Source: a virus. Taken from it: a DNA stretch of 43,507 nt. Below, in pieces: positions 8,524-16,560 of the stretch. Below the pieces are notes generated by a model. That model did no database searches. It worked only from the letters and a program-made list of their open reading frames with translations, and had not been told where the DNA came from. How positions within the stretch are numbered: position 1 is the stretch's first letter; each line of letters starts with the position of its first letter. The stretch is from positions 1 to 43,507 of the IMG/VR virus record IMGVR_UViG_3300028394_000128; one strand, written 5' to 3'. The position numbers and the translations under genes are program-made.

Positions 8524-9290
8524 GCCAACCAACAATCATCAGTTACGGTGGTGGAGTCAATAGCACGGCACTCGTGATAGCAATGGTCAAGATGGAACAA
8601 TCTTTTGATGCTGTAATTTTTGCCGACACTGGCGGCGAAAAAGATTCGACTTATGCAACGGTTTTAACACTATCTGACTGGCTAGTTTCAAACGGATATC
8701 CAAAGATCATTCAAGTCAGAAAAGAGGAATCACTTGAAGAATACTGTTTGGAACGAAAAATGTTACCGTCACTAGCTTACGGCTTTAGCCAATGTTCCGG
8801 CGATTATAAGATTAAGCCGATTCACAGGTGGGTAAAAAACTGGGAACCGGCGATCAAATGTTGGAGCAGCAAAGAGAGAGTCATCAAGTGCATCGGTTTC
8901 GATAACGGGATACGAGACCAAGTTAGAGCTAAAAAATTCCGCGATGATTATCCAGGCAAATACCACCTACGATACCCTTTAATTGAGATGCAGCTAGACA
9001 GAAAGCATTGCGAATTGCTCATCAAGAACGAGGGAATAGGAGTTCCAGAAAAGTCATGCTGTTTCTTTTGTCCTGCCCATAGAAGGCACGAAGTAATCGA
9101 AATGTCAAAAAAACACCCTGCGCTTTTTGCACGCGCCGTTGCGATGGAGAACGCAGCAAAAGAAAACCTAACAACCATCAAAGGATTAGGTCGTCAGTAT
9201 TCGTGGAAGACTCTTGTAGACAATGACACAGAGCAACCGTCTTTATTCCAAGATGACCAACTTGAACTTAGTTGCGTGTGTGGAAAATGA
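8520..9290 (+). CDS. PAPS-reductase-like ATP-pyrophosphatase family protein
   Basis: The 256-residue product has an N-terminal PP-loop, SYGGGVNSTAL (residues 8-18), and FADTGGE at about 35-41, the hallmark of the PAPS reductase / N-type ATP-pyrophosphatase superfamily. Cysteines are clustered: FSQCSGDYKIKP near residue 95, then SCCFFCPAHRR near 180, a layout that could hold a metal or iron-sulfur cluster. Relatives include sulfate assimilation enzymes, tRNA thiolases and DndC of DNA phosphorothioation. It is common in phages but its phage role is unsettled. Coupling to the methyltransferase suggests nucleic acid modification rather than sulfate use. Confidence 0.85.
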   Translation: MSQPTIISYGGGVNSTALVIAMVKMEQSFDAVIFADTGGEKDSTYATVLTLSDWLVSNGYPKIIQVRKEESLEEYCLERKMLPSLAYGFSQCSGDYKIKPIHRWVKNWEPAIKCWSSKERVIKCIGFDNGIRDQVRAKKFRDDYPGKYHLRYPLIEMQLDRKHCELLIKNEGIGVPEKSCCFFCPAHRRHEVIEMSKKHPALFARAVAMENAAKENLTTIKGLGRQYSWKTLVDNDTEQPSLFQDDQLELSCVCGK

Positions 9291-10081
9291 GCCAAAACCA
9301 ACTCTGGCCCGTGCTTGGCGACGAGTGGCGGGGCATGGGGAACAAACCGCCGTCTATCAGTCTCAAACTGGGCTCCAGCCAGCCAATGCCGGACATTCCC
9401 GAATCGGAATGGCGAGAATACAACTACACAGACGACCCCAGTTTCCCGGTCAAAATTAAGGATCAGGGCCAGTCCAACGGATGTAATGGGCACGCTGCGG
9501 CAACATGCTCTGAGGTAGCCAGATGGATAGCGGGCCTACCCTATGAAGAGTTATCGCCATGGTATATTTACGCCAATTTATGCAGGGGATGGGACACGGG
9601 GTCGAGCATTGCGGACGCTTTGCAATTCCTTGTTTCCAAGGGCGTTTGCAATAGTAAACACGTTCCATACGGCACGATCAACCCGTCACGAATCAAACCA
9701 GACGCGACAACAGACGCGATCAAACACCGGATTGAAATAGGCAATACCCTGACGAGTTTCAAAGACCTTTGTATATCGGCACAATTGCGACAGCCGTTTA
9801 ATTTCTCGGTATCAGTCAACACCGGCTTTAATGCGCTGGATAAAAACGGTTGTCCATCGAATATCAGTGGCAGCCACAATCATGCTGTAATGGGCGGGCT
9901 AGGCATGAAACGGGTGGGCGGCCAGTGGTTTATCCTCTGGCAAAATTCGTGGTCAACCCGATGGGGGCTGACTGGCAGGGCATGGCTCAGCGAGAAGAAT
10001 CTTGACGGATGGGGTTTTGACGCCTATTCAGTGGTTGCAACACGAGAGGATACAGCGGGCGGGCCGCCTGCGATAAGATGA
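9287..10081 (+). CDS. Papain-like (C1-type) cysteine peptidase
   Basis: Start chosen at ATG 9287, overlapping the previous stop, giving 264 residues. KDQGQSNGCNGHA at 58-70 matches the papain active-site block: Gln60 lies six residues before Cys66, the same spacing as Gln19 and Cys25 of papain. SHNHAV supplies His199 and LWQNSWSTRWGLTGRAWL gives Asn220 with the NSW and WG landmarks. The triad therefore looks intact. There is no signal peptide or long propeptide. It sits at the end of the lysis/modification block just before the capsid operon and is distinct from the prohead protease. It could be a lytic or virion-processing peptidase, or act on host proteins. Confidence 0.88.
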   Translation: MSQNQLWPVLGDEWRGMGNKPPSISLKLGSSQPMPDIPESEWREYNYTDDPSFPVKIKDQGQSNGCNGHAAATCSEVARWIAGLPYEELSPWYIYANLCRGWDTGSSIADALQFLVSKGVCNSKHVPYGTINPSRIKPDATTDAIKHRIEIGNTLTSFKDLCISAQLRQPFNFSVSVNTGFNALDKNGCPSNISGSHNHAVMGGLGMKRVGGQWFILWQNSWSTRWGLTGRAWLSEKNLDGWGFDAYSVVATREDTAGGPPAIR

Positions 10082-10097
10082 ATACCCCAAAATACGT

Positions 10098-10118
10098 ATG
10101 TGTTAAAAAAAAACACAT
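10098..10118 (+). other. Hairpin with A-rich loop before the capsid operon
   Basis: ATGTGTT at 10098-10104 pairs with AACACAT at 10112-10118 around a loop of seven A. It lies after the peptidase stop and upstream of a promoter-like site. On the minus strand the loop is a T tract. It may be a weak terminator or mRNA end element. Confidence 0.4.
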
Positions 10119-10135
10119 CAAGTCATATAAGCATG

Positions 10136-10164
10136 TTATCATGTATTCTAGGCGATGATATAAG
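10136..10164 (+). promoter_or_regulatory. Candidate promoter for the capsid operon
   Basis: TTATCA at 10136-10141, 17-base spacer, TATAAG at 10159-10164, with an extended -10 TG at 10156-10157. Falls in the only sizeable gap of the late region (10082-10191), just before the prohead protease. Confidence 0.55.
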
Positions 10165-10191
10165 CAACAGCTTTGTCATAGGAAAACGTAA

Positions 10192-10953
10192 GTGCAAAAC
10201 AACGAACTCGAAAGAATATTCAAGCGTGCGGCTGTACCTCGCGTAGACGACATGGACTCTGGCGGATTCTCTGGGTACGCAAGTACGTTCAATTTCCTTG
10301 ACTACGACAACGATATTATTGCACCTGGTGCTTATGCAGCAGACATACAAAGATTTCTTACCAAAGGATTCATCGGCGGCGTTGGCCACGATCATAAAAA
10401 TCCAATAGGTAAACCCGTAGAGCTTTTTGAAGACTCAAAAGGCTTGTTTCTTGAAGCGATACTTATTGACACAGAAAAAGCGCGTGAAGCCAGAAAGATG
10501 ATTACTTCTGGTGTGGTACAAGAGTTGTCAGTAGGAATACTTCCATTGCAAGTACGAAAGCTATCTACACTTAAAGATGTAAAAGAGTATTGGTCAAAAT
10601 CTGGCCATACACCTACATCAGAAGAGCTTTCTAGGGCAGAAGGTGGAGCAAGACTTATCAAGAGGGCGAAGCTTCTTGAAGTATCTCCTGTTGCCATCGC
10701 AGCAAATGAACAAGCGGAAATTATGACTTTCAAGGCTGGAAGAAAGATATCCCAGTCTACGGCTGATAGATTGTCGCAAATTTGTGCGCAAGTCGAATTA
10801 GTCTATCAAATGCTTGAAACACTACTTGCCGACGCTGGTATTTCAACCGATTCGGAAAAAGTGGAACCTATGGATAAATCCATAGAAAAGACGGCACCGG
10901 CAGATGATTTCTCTCATCTTTTTGAGCAATTCCGTTCTTACATAAAGGGGTAG
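10192..10953 (+). CDS. Prohead protease, HK97 family (U35)
   Basis: The 253-residue serine protease processes the scaffold or capsid delta domain during head maturation. FSGYASTFNFLDYDNDIIAP at 26-45 is the family signature. GHDH at 65-68 supplies the catalytic His and LSVGI at 112-116 the catalytic Ser113, as in the HK97 gp4 family. A C-terminal extension of about 80 residues is helical and acidic and may scaffold. Starts at GTG with an AGGA site upstream, four bases before the capsid gene, which it serves. Confidence 0.93.
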   Translation: MQNNELERIFKRAAVPRVDDMDSGGFSGYASTFNFLDYDNDIIAPGAYAADIQRFLTKGFIGGVGHDHKNPIGKPVELFEDSKGLFLEAILIDTEKAREARKMITSGVVQELSVGILPLQVRKLSTLKDVKEYWSKSGHTPTSEELSRAEGGARLIKRAKLLEVSPVAIAANEQAEIMTFKAGRKISQSTADRLSQICAQVELVYQMLETLLADAGISTDSEKVEPMDKSIEKTAPADDFSHLFEQFRSYIKG

Positions 10954-10957
10954 AGCT

Positions 10958-12307
10958 ATGGCCGCTTCGCCAAAACTACGTGCTGAATTCAAAAGTGCGT
11001 TTGCAGAAGCCGAATCACTTCGGCTAAACGATGATCGAACAGAAGATCAAACGGCACGATACAAGTCAATCTTGCAGGTAATTCTACCTGAACTCAAAAC
11101 GAAGATTGATGAATCGGATCAGCTTGATTCTTTAAACATTGACTCCTATCGAGATTTGACAAATAAGTCAATTGGGACGCCATATAGTGCGTCAACGCAA
11201 TCCGCAGGATCATTTTCTTTTAACCAATCTGGTGAAGCCGATGATGTTGGCCCTGGTGTTCTTACAAACAAGCAGATTGCCAAGATTTCTACCAAAGAGT
11301 ACAAAGCTTCTTTTAAAGCATTCTTGCACTTTGGGGAAGAAAAGCTAAAAAACGCTTATCCAAGGTCTTACAAAGCTTTGGTCGAAGGCATTGATGAAAG
11401 TGCCGGTTATTTTGTACCGCCTGACGTTCTCAATGAGATCGTTATGCGAAAGGCGGCACCAACTACGCTTCGCGGTCGTGTGCGACAAATTACGACCAAC
11501 AGTAATCGTATTGTGATGCTTAGGACAACTTATCGTGACGACATTCACACAAGTCCGATTCAGGGCATGTGGACTGGTGAAGCTGGATCTCCTACGGAAT
11601 CACTTCCACCAACATTTGGTGAAGTCAGTATTCCGATCCATGAATACATGGGCAGGATTTCTATGTCGAATACGCTTTTGGATGACAGCGGTTTCAATCT
11701 TGAAGCCTACTTTAACGAAGAGCTTCAGACATGGCTTGAACTGCACTACGAAAAACACCTTGCGTATGGAACTGGCGTAGGCCAACCAAGGGGCATTTGG
11801 AACTCAATTTCCTCAAGTGCGGGTGGAGAAGCCGGTAAGTTTGGCTTTGTGACTACCGGCACATCAGGTTCAATTGATGCCGACACTGTTAAAAGCATGG
11901 GTTTTAGCATTCTTCCCCAGTATGCTCAACCGAATTTTGCCTACGTCATGAACCAACAAACAGCCAAAGCTATCAGCCTTCTGAAAGCCTCAACTGGGTC
12001 GGTAAATAACGGGGCCTACCTGTTCCAACGTGGTCAATTGTATCCCGGTATCGTTGAACGTACACCTGACCAAATTGACGGCTTCCCAATTGCCTACAGC
12101 ATGTTTGCTCCGGCAGTCGCATCAAGTGCATTCCCAGTTTTCTTTGGGTCGCTTCAAGGAGTGTTCATGCCGATCAGACTGGGCTTGTCTGTTCGCGTTC
12201 TGAACGAAATTGAAGCTTTGAGCAACCGACGTGTTTATCTGTTCCGTCTTCGATGGGGTTCAGACACGATCCAAGAACAATACGGCAAATTCATCAAGGT
12301 ACTTTGA
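10958..12307 (+). CDS. Major capsid protein, HK97 fold
   Basis: The 449-residue protein has a charged helical N-terminal region of about 130 residues that fits a delta/scaffold domain removed by the upstream protease. The shell domain follows, with ESAGYFVPPDVLNEIVMRKA (near 145), IPIHEYMGRISMSNTLLDDS, AYGTGVGQPRGIW, and the C-terminal GSLQGVFMPIRLGLSVRVLN. These are standard positions for HK97-type capsids. Start preceded by AAGGGG. It packs into the icosahedral shell as hexamers and pentamers. Confidence 0.94.
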   Translation: MAASPKLRAEFKSAFAEAESLRLNDDRTEDQTARYKSILQVILPELKTKIDESDQLDSLNIDSYRDLTNKSIGTPYSASTQSAGSFSFNQSGEADDVGPGVLTNKQIAKISTKEYKASFKAFLHFGEEKLKNAYPRSYKALVEGIDESAGYFVPPDVLNEIVMRKAAPTTLRGRVRQITTNSNRIVMLRTTYRDDIHTSPIQGMWTGEAGSPTESLPPTFGEVSIPIHEYMGRISMSNTLLDDSGFNLEAYFNEELQTWLELHYEKHLAYGTGVGQPRGIWNSISSSAGGEAGKFGFVTTGTSGSIDADTVKSMGFSILPQYAQPNFAYVMNQQTAKAISLLKASTGSVNNGAYLFQRGQLYPGIVERTPDQIDGFPIAYSMFAPAVASSAFPVFFGSLQGVFMPIRLGLSVRVLNEIEALSNRRVYLFRLRWGSDTIQEQYGKFIKVL

Positions 12308-12330
12308 TATAAGCACAATAGGAGAACTAT

Positions 12331-12837
12331 ATGTCCCGTCATAATCAGGTATTAAGCGGCGTCCAAGTCAAGCACCTTACGTTTACTTCGGGAAACAGTT
12401 CGTCTGTTCAGGTAAGCAGTGCCAACGGACTCTTCGGTGGAGTGACTTTTCTGGTCAATTTCGCCTTAGCAGCATCCTCGGCAATCAAGGTTCAGGAATC
12501 AGCCGATAATTCTACGTGGACTGACCTTACGGTCGGTTATCAGGTATCAACCACATTTGGCGTACCAATCACTGCCACTCCTGCTGTTCCTGGTGCCGCA
12601 ATCACTGCATCTGCTACGACAGGTGCGGCCAACCAGTTTTTGGCAATTAGCGTCAATCACCAAGGCAAAGACACTGCCGTCCAAGTGTCAAACGCAACCG
12701 CTTTTGTGAGCAAGACTTACTTGAGAGTTGTGGCGACAACCGGAACAGCCACTTACGGTGTTGCATTGCTTCATAACGCCAATCTGACTCCGGTTCCGCA
12801 ACCTGATATTGCCATCGAGACCAAGGGAACCAACTGA
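12331..12837 (+). CDS. Probable capsid decoration or minor head protein
   Basis: A 168-residue Ala/Thr/Val-rich beta protein with VQESADNSTWTDLTVG near residue 50, then an internal low-complexity stretch of Ala/Thr/Pro, and YLRVVATTGTATYGVALLHNA near the end. Such proteins right after the major capsid gene often decorate the shell. AGGAG upstream of ATG. A strong terminator-like hairpin follows, as is usual after the highly expressed capsid genes. Function inferred from position and composition. Confidence 0.68.
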   Translation: MSRHNQVLSGVQVKHLTFTSGNSSSVQVSSANGLFGGVTFLVNFALAASSAIKVQESADNSTWTDLTVGYQVSTTFGVPITATPAVPGAAITASATTGAANQFLAISVNHQGKDTAVQVSNATAFVSKTYLRVVATTGTATYGVALLHNANLTPVPQPDIAIETKGTN

Positions 12838-12857
12838 GTCCCGCCTTTCGGCCCTCT

Positions 12858-12883
12858 GGGGTACACCTTGCGTGTACCCCTTT
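12858..12883 (+). terminator. Hairpin terminator after the capsid genes
   Basis: GGGGTACAC at 12858-12866 pairs perfectly with GTGTACCCC at 12872-12880 around CTTGC, followed by TTT. Nine GC-rich pairs with a short T run suggest partial termination that lowers expression of the connector and tail genes. Confidence 0.7.
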
Positions 12884-12911
12884 GGGTCCATAGGTTACAC
12901 AGGAGAATAAT

Positions 12912-13565
12912 GTGCCCGACACGCTTCTGACCTACTCTGAGTGCATAAACTACATACCAGCCATATCGGACGCCCCACAAGCAACCGTACAGGCTTATGT
13001 AGACGTTGCATCACGGATGGTAGAATCGTACTGCAACAGAAAGTTTTTATCACAAACAGTATCAGAACGCTACGTAATTCTTAATAGTCAAAGAGTTTAC
13101 CTAAAATTAACACCAGTTACAAATGTATCAAGAGTTGCAATGTACCAACAATCTGATCCAATTTTGGCTGACAGTTGCGGGTACGTATCGGGATACAATT
13201 CAACAGAAACAAACATGACAGAGTCCAAGGTTGACATCAATCTTGAATATTTGCTTGAAAACCGATCAGGAGTAATGACGCTTGTAAACATGCAACTACC
13301 TTATTACTCTCCAAGAGGTCCTCAATATTCTTACGTAGTTGATTACACTGGCGGTTTTGACGTATGCCCAGATCAGGTAAAGCTTGCAATAGCTCAACTT
13401 GTGAACGGCATGTACGCAGCCGCAAAGTACGACAACGCGCTTCAGTCTGAAAAGATTGGCGATTACTCTTATTCAAGAGCAAGTTTTGATCCTTTTCTTT
13501 CGTCAAAAAATCCAGTTGCACACCTATTGGCACCTTACGTGAGGTACGGCGTCAATGGCATTTGA
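12912..13565 (+). CDS. Head-tail connector (adaptor) protein
   Basis: The 217-residue protein begins YSECINYIPAISDAPQATVQ, then VASRMVESYCNRKFLSQTVSE, the helical start typical of gp6/gp15-type adaptors that extend the portal ring. The C-terminal half (PDQVKLAIAQLVNGMYAAAK) is the second helical bundle. GTG 12912 is preferred because AGGAG precedes it; the ATG two bases earlier is out of frame and closes after six codons. Overlaps the head-closure gene by 11 bases. Confidence 0.83.
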   Translation: MPDTLLTYSECINYIPAISDAPQATVQAYVDVASRMVESYCNRKFLSQTVSERYVILNSQRVYLKLTPVTNVSRVAMYQQSDPILADSCGYVSGYNSTETNMTESKVDINLEYLLENRSGVMTLVNMQLPYYSPRGPQYSYVVDYTGGFDVCPDQVKLAIAQLVNGMYAAAKYDNALQSEKIGDYSYSRASFDPFLSSKNPVAHLLAPYVRYGVNGI

Positions 13566-13878
13566 TGACTTCCTAAAGCAAACTGCAACGATAAAACTTC
13601 TTGTGTCCGCAAAAGACGCAAATCAGGGTACAATTCAGGTATGGAATACGATAGGGACCGCCAAGTGTATGGTTCAGCCGTGGTCGGGTGGGATTGGAAG
13701 GGAAGAAGAAAAAGATATGTCTCTTGCAACACACAAAATACTTATGGCGGGAACATACGACTTAAACGCAAAACATCAGGTGCATGTCGGATCTCTTGTT
13801 TACAATGTACTTAAATGCAGGAATTGGAACAGCATTGGACACCACACAACAATCGAATGCGTGGTCGAAACATCATGA
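13555..13878 (+). CDS. Head-closure (head-tail joining) protein
   Basis: A 107-residue beta-rich protein with TIKLLVSAKDANQGTIQVWN early and HKILMAGTYDLNAKHQVHVG in the second half, the pattern of SPP1 gp16-like head completion proteins that plug and connect the portal/adaptor to the tail. It lies exactly where that gene is expected, between adaptor and gp10-like protein. Stop overlaps the next start (ATGA). Confidence 0.8.
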   Translation: MAFDDFLKQTATIKLLVSAKDANQGTIQVWNTIGTAKCMVQPWSGGIGREEEKDMSLATHKILMAGTYDLNAKHQVHVGSLVYNVLKCRNWNSIGHHTTIECVVETS

Positions 13879-14492
13879 ATATCAAATCTGCAATTGACGG
13901 ATTGAATTCTTTGTCAAATAACACAAAATCAAAGTTTACGCCTAGCGTAAGTTTTGCAGAGTGGGATAAGGCAAAAGAGATTGCTCTTAACGCTGTTGCA
14001 CAAGCAGCCAAGAGTTTTATCGTATCAAACATGCAAAGACAGTGGCCACCTTCAAGCAAAGGTGGAGAGCCGCCTGCAAAAAGGACAGGAACTCTTTCGG
14101 ATTCTATTTCCGTAGTGCCTTACTCGGACGCTTCAAAAATGTCTTCGGTTACAGTAAATGTAAACTCTCAAGACAGGTCTAAAGGCAAAAGGCTTCCACT
14201 TTACAGCAAGTATCTTCAAACAGGTTGGACGATACCCCATAACGGATTGCCGAGAAATCTTCCCAAAGGAGCAAACGGAAATACTCCAAAATCAATAAGA
14301 AGAACAGGAATTGCGGAGCCTGGCAAAATTCAGCCAAAGCGTCCATTCTTGGATCTTCCAATACGCATGGGGTACACTCCGCATTTAGCACTAATCTACA
14401 GGAGAAGTCTATTTGCAAATTTGCCTCACAGGTTCAAGTCGAAAGCACTCAAGGCAAAACTCACAATTCAGTACATCAGGCCCAGTCTTTAA
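13875..14492 (+). CDS. HK97 gp10-like head-tail/tail component
   Basis: Start placed at ATG 13875, overlapping the previous stop. The 205-residue basic protein carries QWPPSSKGGEPPAKRTGTL followed by LSDSISV near residue 65, the P-x-RTG-x-L-xxSI signature of HK97 gp10-like neck/tail-completion proteins, and a C-terminal RPFLDLPIRMG element. It probably joins tail to head. Residues rich in Lys/Arg throughout. Confidence 0.82.
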   Translation: MNIKSAIDGLNSLSNNTKSKFTPSVSFAEWDKAKEIALNAVAQAAKSFIVSNMQRQWPPSSKGGEPPAKRTGTLSDSISVVPYSDASKMSSVTVNVNSQDRSKGKRLPLYSKYLQTGWTIPHNGLPRNLPKGANGNTPKSIRRTGIAEPGKIQPKRPFLDLPIRMGYTPHLALIYRRSLFANLPHRFKSKALKAKLTIQYIRPSL

Positions 14493-14506
14493 TCTAGGAG
14501 TAGGAA

Positions 14507-15040
14507 ATGGCTTTAACGATCAGCGGGTCAGCAGGTCAAAGCGGAAGTCTTTCGCTTAACGACACCACGCTAAGCAGTTCAGTTACAATCTCTTTAGCCG
14601 GATCATTGTCAACGGTTACTCAACCAACAACAATCCCGGCAAACACAAGCGATTCAAATTGGACATTGACGGGTATGTATGCGAACTCTTTTTACAAAGG
14701 AAATCTCGCAAATCTTACCACTTCAAAGACTTCTGGTGGAAATATCACGTTCAACGCAATTCCCAACGCATTGTGCATTTCAGGCAACTGCACATACGTA
14801 AACACATTGTACGTAAAAGATGTTGGCGGAGGCGGAGTGCGTATTTATTGGCCAAGCGTTTTGCATTCAGGCACAGCAAACGATACAGCCAATTACACTA
14901 TTGTCCCGCCATATGGAACGCTTCAGCTTACTGTTCCAATGCAAGGATCGGCTGTTGCTACTTCTGTATTGTCGTTGACATCAAATGCAAATACGACATC
15001 TGCTTTTGTCGTTCTTGCTTACAAAGATGCGGCAAACTAA
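14507..15040 (+). CDS. Virion protein of unknown function in the neck/tail region
   Basis: A 177-residue Ser/Thr/Asn-rich, beta-type protein with few charges. It has GNITFNAIPNALCISGNCTY and a GGGGVRIYWPS element. Strong AGGAG site. It sits between the gp10-like gene and the probable tail terminator, where most siphophages have nothing or a decoration protein. No family recognised; a surface-exposed virion protein is the simplest reading. Confidence 0.72.
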   Translation: MALTISGSAGQSGSLSLNDTTLSSSVTISLAGSLSTVTQPTTIPANTSDSNWTLTGMYANSFYKGNLANLTTSKTSGGNITFNAIPNALCISGNCTYVNTLYVKDVGGGGVRIYWPSVLHSGTANDTANYTIVPPYGTLQLTVPMQGSAVATSVLSLTSNANTTSAFVVLAYKDAAN

Positions 15041-15408
15041 TGAGTCCGATATCTGATATCTCTAACAGATGGTCTACAAATAGCGCGGTACCGTGCTTCA
15101 TAGGTGCAGCCATAAACGGCACCCTACCGCCATATGTAGTATTTACGTCTATGGGAAGTTTAGAGGTCAGATCTTCTCCAAATATAGTCAACTGGACCGA
15201 AGAAACGGTATCTTTTATGGTTGTAACAAATACATCTGTAGAGTCTAATGACTTATCAATGTATGCTTTACAGCTATTCAACTTAAAGTCATTCGGTTCA
15301 GTAGCAGACATGAAAAAAAACTCGGGGTCTACCTATTACACTGATAACCCTATACTTACAGGGTCAAAAGGGTGGGTAGGAATAATTGACTTTACAATCA
15401 AATACTGA
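15040..15408 (+). CDS. Probable tail terminator/completion protein
   Basis: Start at ATG 15040, sharing a base with the previous stop (TAATG); the frame is open upstream but overlaps the preceding gene. The 122-residue product has an alpha/beta pattern with VPCFIGAAINGTLPPYVVFT, EETVSFMVVTNTSVESNDL and a C-terminal GWVGIIDFTIKY strand, the order seen in tail terminator proteins that sit before the tail tube gene. Assignment rests on fold pattern and position. Confidence 0.68.
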   Translation: MSPISDISNRWSTNSAVPCFIGAAINGTLPPYVVFTSMGSLEVRSSPNIVNWTEETVSFMVVTNTSVESNDLSMYALQLFNLKSFGSVADMKKNSGSTYYTDNPILTGSKGWVGIIDFTIKY

Positions 15409-15422
15409 TAGGAGAATCAGAC

Positions 15423-15872
15423 ATGGCCTCACCAGCCGCAACAAAGTACGCGCTCGGAAGAAATGAAGTTGTAACGGTGACATACTTGGGTGTCACAAAA
15501 TCTATCTGTATATCAGAAGGTAGTATAGATATTACTACTGACACGATAGAGATTTCAAATAACTGTAATGCTGGATGGAAAATTAAACTTCCAGGCCAGT
15601 CTTCCGGTAGCATGTCAGCAACGGGATACGTTGCTACTCAAGCGGGGCAAAGCCCTCTTTTATGGAGAGGAAATATTGTGTACGTATCGTTTACTGCATA
15701 CGATAGCGATCCTGTTGCACAAAGTTCTCCCATGGTATTCTCAGGATTCGCAGTTTGCTCTCAGGTAAGAACGTCAATTGACGCAAATGACGCTTTGCGT
15801 GTAGAATTGACATTTGATCTTACGGGCGCACCAGACAACACAAGTTATCTACAAATTGCAGGTAACGTGTAA
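15423..15872 (+). CDS. Probable major tail tube protein
   Basis: The 149-residue protein has alternating beta strands: VTVTYLGVTKSICISEGSID, TIEISNNCNAGWKIKLPGQS with a following GSMSATGY, and a C-terminal RVELTFDLTGAPDNTSYLQI. That matches small tail tube proteins, whose rings stack to form the tail. AGGAG before the start. It lies directly upstream of the frameshifted chaperone gene, as in most siphophages. Three cysteines, unusual for tube proteins, may stabilise rings. Confidence 0.78.
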   Translation: MASPAATKYALGRNEVVTVTYLGVTKSICISEGSIDITTDTIEISNNCNAGWKIKLPGQSSGSMSATGYVATQAGQSPLLWRGNIVYVSFTAYDSDPVAQSSPMVFSGFAVCSQVRTSIDANDALRVELTFDLTGAPDNTSYLQIAGNV

Positions 15873-15919
15873 GGCAAGAGTTCGTATGTCAAAACCCACT
15901 CCGAAAGGTGGAGCATCTC

Positions 15920-16366
15920 ATGTCAGTATCGTTCAGTATTGATAAGCTTGCAAACAGCGGAACCCCTATAGAAATTGACGGAAAAGTGTGGTTGGTAAGC
16001 CAACTTACATTGAGAGACCAAGGAAAACTTCAGACTACCTTGAAGACAATCCAGCCGTCTCCTATGTCTCAAATAGCACCTATGTCACGAACCTTATCGC
16101 CAGAAAGCTACGCAATGGTGGTAAGGGATGCAAGAAAAGATATGCTATTTTGGCCAAGCCCAATTACAACGCCTGAAGGACTGAATCTTGTCCTTACGAA
16201 TGAGGAAGGCCAAAAGGCACTCTTGAGTTTATCTCTTGGAAAACTACAAGAAATGTCCGAAGCAATTATTGCAGATCTTGTAGAAAAGATCACCTATCCA
16301 CAGTTCATCAGGATTGCAACGATAGCTATATCAGGTGAGGACCCAGAAAACGACCCAAAATCTTGA
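15920..16366 (+). CDS. Tail assembly chaperone (G-like, zero-frame product)
   Basis: I chose ATG 15920, seven bases after GGTGGAG, over the upstream GTG. The 148-residue product begins with a beta region (GTPIEIDGKVWLVSQLTL) then a helical C-terminus, fitting the G/gp13-like chaperones that coat the tape measure during tail assembly. The gene ends two codons after a CCCAAAA slippery heptamer, so a fraction of ribosomes should shift to the -1 frame and make the longer product described in the next entry. Confidence 0.85.
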   Translation: MSVSFSIDKLANSGTPIEIDGKVWLVSQLTLRDQGKLQTTLKTIQPSPMSQIAPMSRTLSPESYAMVVRDARKDMLFWPSPITTPEGLNLVLTNEEGQKALLSLSLGKLQEMSEAIIADLVEKITYPQFIRIATIAISGEDPENDPKS

Positions 16367-16560
16367 CGGGTGAGGCTCGCGGAGAACAAAAGCCTGTGAA
16401 CTACCATGAGTTCATCAGAAATCTTGTAGTGGATGGAAGCATGAGATACCAAGACGTACTTGATCTTACATCCACTCAGATTTCGGCACTGTTGACCAAA
16501 GAAAGCACACCCCCAGGATTCATAAGCGAAGAGCAGAATAAAGAATTCATGAAAGAATAA
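15920..16560 (+). CDS. Tail assembly chaperone, -1 frameshift product (GT-like)
   Basis: Predicted fusion of 147 zero-frame codons with 66 codons in the -1 frame (213 residues). Slippage at 16354-16360 moves reading to ATC TTG ACG GGT at 16360 onward. The added part contains VNYHEFIRNLVVDGSMRYQD and LTSTQISALL, resembling a T-domain. The -1 segment could also start alone at TTG 16363, but no ribosome site precedes it and TTG is rare, so frameshifting is preferred. Lambda G/GT is the established model: the longer form recruits tail tube protein. Confidence 0.75.
16354..16360 (+). promoter_or_regulatory. -1 ribosomal frameshift slippery site CCCAAAA
   Basis: In zero frame the ribosome holds CCA (16355-16357) and AAA (16358-16360), preceded by C: a canonical X XXY YYZ heptamer. 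The zero-frame stop TGA is two codons later. A weak AGGCT/AGCCT pairing downstream (about 16372-16394) is the only stimulatory structure I see. Confidence 0.8.

Noticed and set aside
14659-15039. Upstream extension of the probable tail terminator gene
   Set aside because: It overlaps the preceding virion gene for most of its length; the start at 15040 with TAATG coupling is far better placed.
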